NCBI GenBank assembly: GCA_012960755.1
Contig: DUAT01000057.1
Coordinates: forward strand, 477,909 to 541,908
Direction of reading: 5' to 3'
Origin: Gammaproteobacteria bacterium
GTDB lineage: Bacteria > Pseudomonadota > Gammaproteobacteria > Pseudomonadales > Azotimanducaceae_A
Length of the DNA: 64,000 bases
The notes under the pieces were generated by a model. The model made no database searches and was not told the origin of the DNA. It worked only from the letters and a program-made list of their open reading frames with translations. The stretch's first letter is position 1; every line of letters starts with the position of its first letter. The position numbers were made by a program, and so were the translations under genes. Shown here piece by piece: positions 16,104-22,690 of this stretch.

Positions 16104-16757
16104 ATGCCCAGACTACGAGAAGTCAGTCGAAAAGACGCCGATCCTGCTGTGTTACCTCTATACGATGCCCTGTTTGGTGATCGAGACCCGGTTGCTGAAC
16201 CCGGCACGGCTACCGGGACACCCGGCAACTGGTGGACCGTCTTCGCCCTGGTGCCCGATTGCTTTGCGCACGCCGTCGCCGGTTTCCAGTTTTATCGGGC
16301 AAAAAACAGGAAGGTCAGTGCCAGACTACGTGAACTCGGTCAGACACGAGCCGGTTATAGTCGGGGTAGCCAGTTTGTGTTTTCCCAGCATTGTAAAAGC
16401 ATGAGAGCCGTAGGCTTTAGTGAAGAACAGATTGCCGCAATTCCCCATTGGCAGAGCACCGATCTTTTTTCCAACATCGAGCGAGCCGTGCTCTCCTACA
16501 CAGATGACCTCGTGCTTTCCGGTGGACGCGTACCCGACGGTACATTCAAGGTGTTACAGGAGCACCTGTCTGATGAGGAGATACTGGAACTAACCTACAT
16601 TACCTGTAGCTATGAACTGCATGCGACCATGTGCCGAGCACTGCACCTGGAATATGATGACGTTGAAGAAAGAATCAGGGAAATCGCCGCCCCGGATGAC
16701 GATCTGCAAAAAATGGATTTTATGGGCGCCGTCGATGCTGAGAAGAAAAAAGACTAG
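16104..16757 (+). CDS. Carboxymuconolactone decarboxylase/AhpD-like family protein
   Basis: A 217-residue helical protein of the AhpD-like superfamily. The conserved catalytic region reads RGSQFVFSQHCKSMRAVGFSEEQI. In AhpD-type enzymes this is CxxC followed by a His; here the first Cys position is Ser, leaving one Cys (SQHC), so thiol-disulphide chemistry of the AhpD type is unlikely and a decarboxylase or isomerase-like role is more plausible. The motif is followed by DDLVLSGGRVPD and LTYITCSYELHATMCRAL. It leads a plus-strand operon with the SDR and the enoyl-CoA hydratase genes, divergent from the PEP-mutase-like operon. GGAG precedes the ATG. Confidence 0.85.
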   Translation: MPRLREVSRKDADPAVLPLYDALFGDRDPVAEPGTATGTPGNWWTVFALVPDCFAHAVAGFQFYRAKNRKVSARLRELGQTRAGYSRGSQFVFSQHCKSMRAVGFSEEQIAAIPHWQSTDLFSNIERAVLSYTDDLVLSGGRVPDGTFKVLQEHLSDEEILELTYITCSYELHATMCRALHLEYDDVEERIREIAAPDDDLQKMDFMGAVDAEKKKD

Positions 16758-16771
16758 TCAGGAAGAAGTCC

Positions 16772-17638
16772 ATGAGCCAGTTCAAAGACAAGGTGGTCAT
16801 CGTCACCGGCGCTGGTGGCGGCATTGGTCGTCATCATGCGCTCGAATTCGCCAGTCGCGGCGCCAGGGTACTGGTTAATGATCTGGGTACCGGCGTCCAC
16901 GGCGACGGCGACGGAAACCTTGCGGACCAGGTGGTTAAGGAGATTCGTAAAGCCGGTGGGACAGCAGTGGCTAATTACGATTCAGTGGCCGATAACCAAC
17001 AGGCAAAATCGATTATTGACCAGGCTGTCTCTGAATTCGGCAGCCTCGATATCCTGGTTAACAATGCGGGAATTCTTAGAAACAGAACCTTTAAGAATAT
17101 GCCGGTGGAAGATTTTGAACTTATCGTCCAGGTTCACTTGCTGGGTACCACCTATATGACACACGCTGCCTGGCCAGTGATGTACCAGCAAGGTTATGGG
17201 CGCATCATTTTGACTAGTAGCATTTCCGGTATCTACGGCATATTCGGACAGAGCAGTTACGCCAGCGCCAAAATGGCCATGCTCGGGCTAATGAATGTAC
17301 TGGCGCTGGAAGGCAAGAGTCACAACATCACCGTTAACTGTCTGGCTCCGGGTGCAGACACCCGCATGACTGCCCTGGACAAAGAGCTGGGGATAGACCC
17401 GGACAACCCACGCGACAATATGCATCCGCGTCTCATCTCTCCAGCGGCACTGTACCTGGCTAGTGAAAATGCACCTACGGGTATGGTGATCCATGCAATG
17501 GGCGGGACTTTCTACCGGACAGAAACCGTTAGGAATACAGGCGTGGATCTGGGTACAGACGCCACCTTCGAGGATCTGTTGGAGCACCAGGCAGAGTTAC
17601 TTGACCTGTCACAAATGCAGGTCCGGAAAACGCCCTAG
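16772..17638 (+). CDS. Short-chain dehydrogenase/reductase, (3R)-hydroxyacyl-CoA dehydrogenase-like
   Basis: A 288-residue classical SDR. The cofactor motif is TGAGGGIGRHHALEFA, the structural motif is NNAGILRN, and the catalytic residues lie in SSISGIYGIFGQSSYASAK (Ser, Tyr, Lys). An insertion after strand 2, LVNDLGTGVHGDGDG, and Asp at the end of that strand indicate NAD preference and are typical of the peroxisomal-multifunctional-enzyme/HSD17B4-type branch acting on 3-hydroxyacyl-CoA. It starts 14 bp after the carboxymuconolactone decarboxylase-like gene and is followed by an enoyl-CoA hydratase, which suits a beta-oxidation-like sequence. Confidence 0.92.
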   Translation: MSQFKDKVVIVTGAGGGIGRHHALEFASRGARVLVNDLGTGVHGDGDGNLADQVVKEIRKAGGTAVANYDSVADNQQAKSIIDQAVSEFGSLDILVNNAGILRNRTFKNMPVEDFELIVQVHLLGTTYMTHAAWPVMYQQGYGRIILTSSISGIYGIFGQSSYASAKMAMLGLMNVLALEGKSHNITVNCLAPGADTRMTALDKELGIDPDNPRDNMHPRLISPAALYLASENAPTGMVIHAMGGTFYRTETVRNTGVDLGTDATFEDLLEHQAELLDLSQMQVRKTP

Positions 17639-17690
17639 CCGACTAACAAACACTTGAACTTGGATAAGTCACACCCGGGAGACCAATCAA

Positions 17691-18509
17691 ATGCAAGACA
17701 CTGATCCTGTTTTATTTACCAGCGCTGATGACATCGCAACCATTACGCTGAATCGCCCGGCTGCAATGAATGCGATGACCGACGGGTTGATGTGCGGTCT
17801 CAGCGAGGCACTGGCTCAGGTGCTGGACGACGACAGTATTCGGGTGGTTGTAATCACGGGGGCTGGTCGTGGATTTTGCGCCGGGGCGGATCTTGCCCAG
17901 GTTGCCGATCCTTCGCTGAAGGAAGCGGCGGAAGGTAAGGCTTCTGAGGTGGAATCTGATGATACGGAAGATTCGTTCAATACCGCGATGCGGGCGCTGA
18001 TGGATTGCCCGGTTCCAACCATTGCCAGGGTCAATGGCCCTGCAGCTGGTGGTGGCTTCGGTCTCGCCCTTGCCTGCGACATTACCATCGCTGCGGAATC
18101 GGCGTTTTTTATTGCCACATTCGGACCCAGACTGGGTATTGTCCCTGATATGGGCGCGACCTGGAGCATACCGTTGCGAGTGGGCCGAGCCCGGGCGTTG
18201 GGAATTACGTTACTGGGTGATCGTATCACCGCTACCCAGGCACAGGAATGGGGCATGATCTGGCGTGCCGTTACAGATGACCAACTGGACAATGAGGTCG
18301 CAACAGTGGCTGCTGTTCTAAAACGCTCCTCACCCAGTACCGTCACGAGGATTCGTGCATCGATAGATGCGGCAATCCACAACACTTTTAGTGATCAACT
18401 GGATCTTGAAATGGAGCACCAGGGCGTATTGATTCCCCGCAATATGCAGAAAGGCGCACTGGCATTTATGGAGAAACGCGAACCCAGGTTCGGTGGCGAG
18501 CGGGACTAG
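17691..18509 (+). CDS. Enoyl-CoA hydratase/isomerase family protein (crotonase fold)
   Basis: A 272-residue crotonase-fold protein. Family landmarks are TITLNRPAAMNAM, VVVITGAGRGFCAGADL (oxyanion hole and CoA contacts) and ARVNGPAAGGGFGLALACDI, the second oxyanion-hole loop. In true hydratases two Glu act; here the first position is occupied by AAGGGFG and the second by FGPRLGIVPDMGATW, where Asp replaces Glu, so an isomerase or another crotonase reaction is possible. It is the last gene of the three-gene plus-strand operon, 52 bp after the SDR gene. GGGAG precedes the ATG. Confidence 0.9.
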   Translation: MQDTDPVLFTSADDIATITLNRPAAMNAMTDGLMCGLSEALAQVLDDDSIRVVVITGAGRGFCAGADLAQVADPSLKEAAEGKASEVESDDTEDSFNTAMRALMDCPVPTIARVNGPAAGGGFGLALACDITIAAESAFFIATFGPRLGIVPDMGATWSIPLRVGRARALGITLLGDRITATQAQEWGMIWRAVTDDQLDNEVATVAAVLKRSSPSTVTRIRASIDAAIHNTFSDQLDLEMEHQGVLIPRNMQKGALAFMEKREPRFGGERD

Positions 18510-18514
18510 CGGGA

Positions 18515-18627
18515 TGTTGAAAAAGTTCCTGATAGATGCAAGGCAATGCGAAAATCACTGAAAGAGCTGAGTTTACAGGGAGTAAATGAGCATCTGAATC
18601 GGACTCACGCACGAGCAATTTTCAACA
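18515..18627. repeat. MITE-like element with terminal inverted repeats
   Basis: A 113-base non-coding segment begins TGTTGAAAA and ends TTTTCAACA, exact inverted nine-base ends. Internal pairing (TTTAC with GTAAA around 18572-18588) would fold it further. Elements starting and ending with TGTTGAAAA/TTTTCAACA are familiar as dispersed intergenic repeats in gammaproteobacterial genomes. It lies six bases after the enoyl-CoA hydratase stop, between convergent genes. No clear target-site duplication is seen. Confidence 0.55.
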
Positions 18628-18668
18628 CCGTATTGTGCTAACCGGGAGCAGCCTGCTGGCGCGATCGG

Positions 18669-19355
18669 TTAGAACCTGTAGGTAAACCCGACACTCAATA
18701 CCGGCCACCATTCAAAATCCTTGATATCATCTTCCAACTGTAGGATTTCAGCCTGAATATCTGCATCTATAGCGGCACATAACAGCGGAGAAATACAGGA
18801 GTAGTCCATCCTGATATCAGAAGATCCAATGTTAATGACACCGACATCGATTGCGAAGCCAAACCCGCTGTTAGTCGCGGCATTACCCCAACCGATTCCC
18901 ACATAGGGAGACACGGATCTAAAATCAAATCCCACTTCCAGGGAAGCGAGATCTGCTACGCTATAAACCACGTCGTTTAGAGTATAGGTTAGACCGGCTC
19001 CCGGAATAGCCAACCCTGTCAGCTCATTGTCCAGGTAGTACGCCACGCCGCCGGTAATACGAAATCCATTTGCAAAAGGGTGCAAATCCAGCATCAGGTT
19101 AGCGCTGTTCATTTTGAACTGGGCTTCGTAGGACAGATCGGTATCATCCACATCCTTGTCATATTCGAACGTGCTAAATCCACCGCGCAGATTGACTTTC
19201 TCTGACAGCGAATAGCTCATATCAATGCCATAGCCGATGGTGCCAATTTTGGCACCTATACCAAATTTATGCCCAATTTTACCGTTGTTTTCATCCGCCG
19301 CACTGCATGTTCCAGCGAAGCATAATAACGCTGCGATCAATACTGATTTTTGCAT
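18669..19355 (-). CDS. Predicted outer membrane beta-barrel protein of unknown function
   Basis: A 228-residue protein with a signal peptide (about residues 1-19, ending TCSAA) and then alternating hydrophobic strands rich in Gly and aromatic residues, such as FGIGAKIGTIGYGIDMSYSL, VNLRGGFSTFEYD and PYVGIGWGNAA. The last residue is Phe preceded by VGFTYRF, the C-terminal signature recognised by the BAM machinery. The length fits an 8- to 10-strand barrel. Two Cys near residues 185-195 (SCISPLLCAA) may form a loop disulphide. I do not recognise a specific family. It is convergent with the enoyl-CoA hydratase operon. Confidence 0.75.
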   Translation of the reverse strand: MQKSVLIAALLCFAGTCSAADENNGKIGHKFGIGAKIGTIGYGIDMSYSLSEKVNLRGGFSTFEYDKDVDDTDLSYEAQFKMNSANLMLDLHPFANGFRITGGVAYYLDNELTGLAIPGAGLTYTLNDVVYSVADLASLEVGFDFRSVSPYVGIGWGNAATNSGFGFAIDVGVINIGSSDIRMDYSCISPLLCAAIDADIQAEILQLEDDIKDFEWWPVLSVGFTYRF

Positions 19356-19660
19356 CTTCCCACCATTTCAAACGTTGACTTGTCACGTAGCCAGAATTAA
19401 CAGAGACTACCTCGACCTGTACCATAGTCGATAGGATTTTACTCTGGGGAGCCAAATTGATCTGACGGTCACTTTCTGCGGACGAAACGCCCCAGAACTT
19501 ATCAAGAACAGCCGCCTGTCGACATTCCTGCCTACAACTCTCGCGATACGCAATAGGGACACACACTCTTTCTGCAGCCTCGCTCAGGACATATACTTAA
19601 ATCCTGGAGAATGATGGAATCCGTTACACACAATCAACAAATAATGCTGGGGAATGATGA
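19356..19660. other. Intergenic region without recognised gene
   Basis: This 305-base divergent gap separates the outer membrane protein gene from the PPOX-family gene and should hold both promoters. I see no ORF with homology, RNA gene or strong palindrome in it. GGGGA lies just before the start of the gene at 19661. Confidence 0.5.
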
Positions 19661-20317
19661 ATGTCTGAATTTTACACACCGACGCAACGAAAACTGCAAG
19701 ATGAGTTTAAGACGAGGGGATTGGCTAACCGCCTGGTCCAGGCGATTGTCACAGAAGAACTATCCATTGAACAAACAGCGTTCATTCATCACCGAGACAT
19801 GTTCTTTCTGTCCACCATCGATGAGCAGGGCTTCCCATCATCTTCCTATAAGGGGGGCGCTCCGGGTTTCGTGCGTGTATTGAGTACGCACTCGCTGGTG
19901 TTCCCAAGTTACGACGGAAATGGCATGTTCATGTCCCTTGGCAACGTTGAGGCGCGGGCTAAAGTGGGTATTTTGTTTATCGACTTCGAGAAGCCTCAGC
20001 GCATGCGAGTACGTGGCGCAGCCCGCTTGCTGCGCGATGGCCCAATATTGGAGAGCTATCCCGGCGCCCAGTTAGCAGTCGAAGTGGCCATTGAGCGAGT
20101 CTGGCAGAATTGCCCCCGGTATGTACATAAGATGCAACGCACCGAGCAGTCCCCGTACGTGCCTGCCGAGGATGGCTCTGTGAAGCTTGCCCTGTGGAAG
20201 CGTATTGACGTCATTCAGGACGTTTTGACTGAAAGCGACCGCATTGCGGCTGAGTCCATCGGATTAATCACCACGGAAGCGTACGAAGATCGTGTTACTC
20301 GCGGTGATCTCGGTTAG
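19661..20317 (+). CDS. Pyridoxamine 5'-phosphate oxidase family protein (FMN-binding split barrel)
   Basis: A 218-residue flavin split-barrel protein. The conserved N-terminal helix is followed by FIHHRDMFFLSTIDEQGFPSSSYKGGAPGFVRVLSTHSLVFPSYDGNGMFMSLGNV, which matches the family pattern f...tvd..G.P.vs..gg..Gfv.v. Downstream, VGILFIDFEKPQRMRVRGAARLL is the second conserved strand pair. The HHRDMFFLST start is characteristic of a large bacterial subgroup without an assigned substrate. FMN or F420 use cannot be distinguished. It is a single gene followed by a repeat region and a convergent glycosyltransferase gene. Confidence 0.87.
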   Translation: MSEFYTPTQRKLQDEFKTRGLANRLVQAIVTEELSIEQTAFIHHRDMFFLSTIDEQGFPSSSYKGGAPGFVRVLSTHSLVFPSYDGNGMFMSLGNVEARAKVGILFIDFEKPQRMRVRGAARLLRDGPILESYPGAQLAVEVAIERVWQNCPRYVHKMQRTEQSPYVPAEDGSVKLALWKRIDVIQDVLTESDRIAAESIGLITTEAYEDRVTRGDLG

Positions 20318-20372
20318 CGATTACCCGACCCCATTGGGTTATATTCCTGATTTATATAGTACTAATACAACT

Positions 20373-20452
20373 ACTACCCTGACACGGGAGGTGTGTGTCT
20401 CTATTTCTAAAACCACTACCCTGACACAGGCGCTGTGTGTTCCTATTTCTTG
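20373..20452. repeat. 42-base tandem duplication with hairpins
   Basis: Two copies beginning ACTACCCTGACAC start at 20373 and 20415. Each continues with a GTGTGTGT-rich stretch and ends CTATTTCT. The second copy has a stem ACACAG/CTGTGT around a three-base loop, and the first has a weaker version. A further CTATTTCTAAA fragment overlaps the last codons and stop of the minus-strand glycosyltransferase gene at 20443. It lies between convergent genes and may act in termination. Confidence 0.55.
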
Positions 20453-21183
20453 TGCCTATTTCTAAAGCCAATCAGGAAAAGCTCCAGGGTGGCTCGTATC
20501 ATATCGAACAAGCCCATTTTGGAACCACTGATATCCATCCATATATCCAGTGGAACCTCCAGGAATCTGGAAGTCTCATTGACCCGGCGAAGGCGGCCAA
20601 TAAGCTCAACGTCGAAAGCCCAGCGGGATACAAACGGCTCGGCAATAGCATCTGCCAGCCCCTTGTCTACCTTGAATAATTTTGCACCGCACTGGGTGTC
20701 ATACACACTCATCCGCAGCACCATTGAAGCGATGGTGGCGAACACCCTTCCCGAGTAGTGACGAAAACGCTTTCTCTGAATGTTTGAACCAAGATGCAGC
20801 CAACGTGAGGCCATTAGAATTTCTATTTGTTTTTTTGAGCGGAATATTTCCACCAGCCTGAGCATCTCTGTCGCGGGAGTCGCAAAATCAGCATCCAGGT
20901 AGCCCGTGACACTCGCGCCCAAAAACAGGCTCCGTTGCATGCCTTGACGCACGGCCTCGGCTTTGCCACGATTTTTTTCAAGCGCCAGTACTTCAACCCG
21001 GTCAGGATGACGTATCTGCAGTTCGCTGAGCCGGTTCAATGTGAAATCAGTCGATCCATCATCAACCAGCACCAGATGCACCGACTCATCGGTCAATAGT
21101 GTCTCAATCTCCTGCTGATCCAGTCTACTGGCCTCGTTGTAACAGGGAATGACAATGTAGATTTGTGAAGTCACTGCTTCCAC
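20443..21183 (-). CDS. Family 2 glycosyltransferase, dolichyl-phosphate glucosyltransferase (Alg5)-like
   Basis: A 246-residue GT-A glycosyltransferase. The nucleotide-binding start is YIVIPCYNEASRL, followed by LVLVDDGSTDFT, EKNRGKAEAVRQGM, and the metal-binding GYLDADFATP. The C-terminal YDTQCGAKLFK and SRWAFDVELIGRLR match the conserved region of polyprenyl-phosphate hexose synthases (Alg5, DPM1-like). There is no C-terminal membrane domain, and only the last residues (LFLIGFRNRHKK) are mildly hydrophobic. The start is GTG 21183 or GTG 21174. It follows the GST gene by nine bases and is probably co-transcribed. It likely makes a polyprenyl-phosphate-linked sugar from a nucleotide sugar; the sugar is unknown. 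Confidence 0.87.
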   Translation of the reverse strand: MEAVTSQIYIVIPCYNEASRLDQQEIETLLTDESVHLVLVDDGSTDFTLNRLSELQIRHPDRVEVLALEKNRGKAEAVRQGMQRSLFLGASVTGYLDADFATPATEMLRLVEIFRSKKQIEILMASRWLHLGSNIQRKRFRHYSGRVFATIASMVLRMSVYDTQCGAKLFKVDKGLADAIAEPFVSRWAFDVELIGRLRRVNETSRFLEVPLDIWMDISGSKMGLFDMIRATLELFLIGFRNRHKK

Positions 21184-21192
21184 GAGGGGCGA

Positions 21193-21936
21193 CTAGGCCT
21201 CAATACCCCCTGTTTCTGGTGCCGGTCTGGCGCGCTGGTTGTAAAGCATCTTCTTTAAAGCCTCTATTTCCGACTTACTCATCTTTGAATAGTCATTGCC
21301 GAAGTCACTACCAATTGCCATACCTTTAATGACCGCAGGCCGCTCACTTAGCTCCTGGAACCATCGTTTAAAATACTTAAAATGATCGATATCCTGCCCC
21401 TGACCTTGCCAGTTAACAGTCCATGGGTAGCAGATCATATCTGCAATGGTGTACTCGTCACCGCATACATAGCGCTGGTTATAGAGTTGATTGTTGAGCA
21501 CACCATAAAAGCGATTCACTTCATCTGTGAATCGGGAAACGGCGTAACTCTGGTCACCCAGGGAATCATTTAAACGTCGAAAATGGCCACATTCCCCGGT
21601 TTTTGGACCCTGGTTTGCCATTTGCCAGACAACCCATTGCATTACGTTGTACTTACCCCGCAGATCCGTCGGCATAAACTGGCCGGTTTTCTCTGCGAGA
21701 TATAACATGATCGTACCGGATTCAAATATAGATATTGGCTCGCCACCACTCTCAGCCGGATTCCGATCAACCAACGCTGGCATCCGGTTATTAGGACATA
21801 TCTTGAGGAACTCATCACTGAACTGATCACCCTTACCAATATTTACCTGGATGACGTTGTAATCGAGTTGGCATTCCTCCAATTGAATGGTCACTTTCTT
21901 GCCGTTGGGTGTTGGCCAGTAATAAAGATCTAACAT
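21193..21936 (-). CDS. Glutathione S-transferase (YfcG/Ure2-like)
   Basis: A 247-residue GST. The thioredoxin-like N-terminal domain starts LDLYYWPTPNGKKVTIQLEE, with the active-site region TPNGKK, continues NNRMPALVD with the cis-Pro, and has SIFESGTIMLYLAE (glutathione gamma-glutamyl contact). The helical C-terminal domain contains EYTIADMICYPW, the conserved N-capping box. The arrangement matches the Nu-class YfcG/YghU group, which often has disulphide-bond reductase activity. I chose ATG 21936, which is preceded by AAGGGAA; a longer frame exists upstream without homology. Confidence 0.92.
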   Translation of the reverse strand: MLDLYYWPTPNGKKVTIQLEECQLDYNVIQVNIGKGDQFSDEFLKICPNNRMPALVDRNPAESGGEPISIFESGTIMLYLAEKTGQFMPTDLRGKYNVMQWVVWQMANQGPKTGECGHFRRLNDSLGDQSYAVSRFTDEVNRFYGVLNNQLYNQRYVCGDEYTIADMICYPWTVNWQGQGQDIDHFKYFKRWFQELSERPAVIKGMAIGSDFGNDYSKMSKSEIEALKKMLYNQRARPAPETGGIEA

Positions 21937-22151
21937 TTTGATTTCCCTTGATTCCGGTCTGTGACGCCTGAGGGGCGTACTGTACATTGAAAGATAAGGC
22001 AATCGAGTTGGTCAAATCAACAACCTCGCTGGTTAAAAACACCAGCAGATGAACCAGTCGAGAAACTATTGTTTTAACTATCAATAACTTGCAAATATGG
22101 CATGAATAATGTAATTCGTAAACCAACAATATAAATCAACATGGAAGACTG

Positions 22152-22484
22152 ATGGACCTGATTTTACATTTCTTGCTTTTGGGTGTGGCGATTTTCGTGA
22201 TCGCAGAGGCCATGCCTGGGATTTATATCGAGAGTTTTGGCACCGCAATTGTTGTAGCGATTGTTTACGGTTTGATCAACGTGTTGCTCGGTACAGTTCT
22301 GAAAATCATAGCAATTCCTTTTATTATCATTACCCTCGGCGTCTTCCTGATATTTATTAACACCTTCTTGTTGTGGCTAACGGATCAGTGCCTCGAAGAT
22401 TTCGAAATCAGGGACATTGGTACTACGTTTGTGGCAGCTATCTTAATCACTATCTCCGATACCATCCTCGGTTGGATATTCTAA
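22152..22484 (+). CDS. Holin-superfamily-IV-type membrane protein (PF04020)
   Basis: A 110-residue protein that is almost entirely hydrophobic, with four predicted helices: LHFLLLGVAIFVIAEAMPGI, IVVAIVYGLINVLLGTVL, IIAIPFIIITLGVFLIFINTFLLWL and TFVAAILITISDTILGW. The pattern P-G-i.i..f..a.....lg..N...pil..l..P......G....+iN...l matches the mycobacterial-type/phage holin family PF04020. Most bacterial members sit in chromosomes outside prophages and have no proven lysis role, and there are no phage genes here. Its stop TAA overlaps an ATG for a small basic ORF (22484). Confidence 0.85.
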   Translation: MDLILHFLLLGVAIFVIAEAMPGIYIESFGTAIVVAIVYGLINVLLGTVLKIIAIPFIIITLGVFLIFINTFLLWLTDQCLEDFEIRDIGTTFVAAILITISDTILGWIF

Positions 22485-22648
22485 TGAACTATCTCACAAT
22501 GCGAACCTGGCGAAACAGCTTGCTTGCAAAGCAGAAAAAAACTGAACCCAACACCTCGAAGCAAGCCAAGACAAAATCGAAGACTGACAAACCCGGCAAA
22601 CCACAGACGGCTCACCCCGCACGGATACTCGGCTGTTTTACCTATTGA
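22484..22648 (+). CDS. Possible small basic protein, translationally coupled to the holin-like gene
   Basis: A 54-residue frame starts at the ATG that overlaps the TAA of the preceding gene by one base (TAATG) and ends at 22648. It is rich in Lys, Gln, Thr and Pro (KQKKTEPNTSKQAKTKSKTD) with no recognised domain. The overlap is the main argument for expression; no independent ribosome-binding site is visible. It could also be a chance ORF. Confidence 0.35.
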   Translation: MNYLTMRTWRNSLLAKQKKTEPNTSKQAKTKSKTDKPGKPQTAHPARILGCFTY

Positions 22649-22688
22649 ACCTCTGATTGGTGCGGTATACCGACCTTAATCAGAGGTT
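22648..22688. repeat. Palindromic element (copy 1), possible bidirectional terminator
   Basis: The arms AACCTCTGATT (22648-22658) and AATCAGAGGTT (22678-22688) pair perfectly, and the loop itself contains the palindrome CGGTATACCG-like core. It lies between the convergent small ORF and the GGDEF-EAL gene. A near-identical 31-base half, with two mismatches, occurs at 28990-29020, so this is a dispersed repeat. No T run is present. Confidence 0.65.
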
Positions 22689-22690
22689 CC

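Noticed and set aside
9512..20452. Direct repeats at 9512-9552 and 20373-20452 considered as short CRISPR arrays
   Set aside because: Only two or three copies, spacers of 3 bases or none, no cas genes and no conserved repeat across the two sites.
22152..22484. Holin-like gene taken as sign of a prophage
   Set aside because: No integrase, lysin, structural or att sequences are nearby, and PF04020 members are common in bacterial chromosomes.
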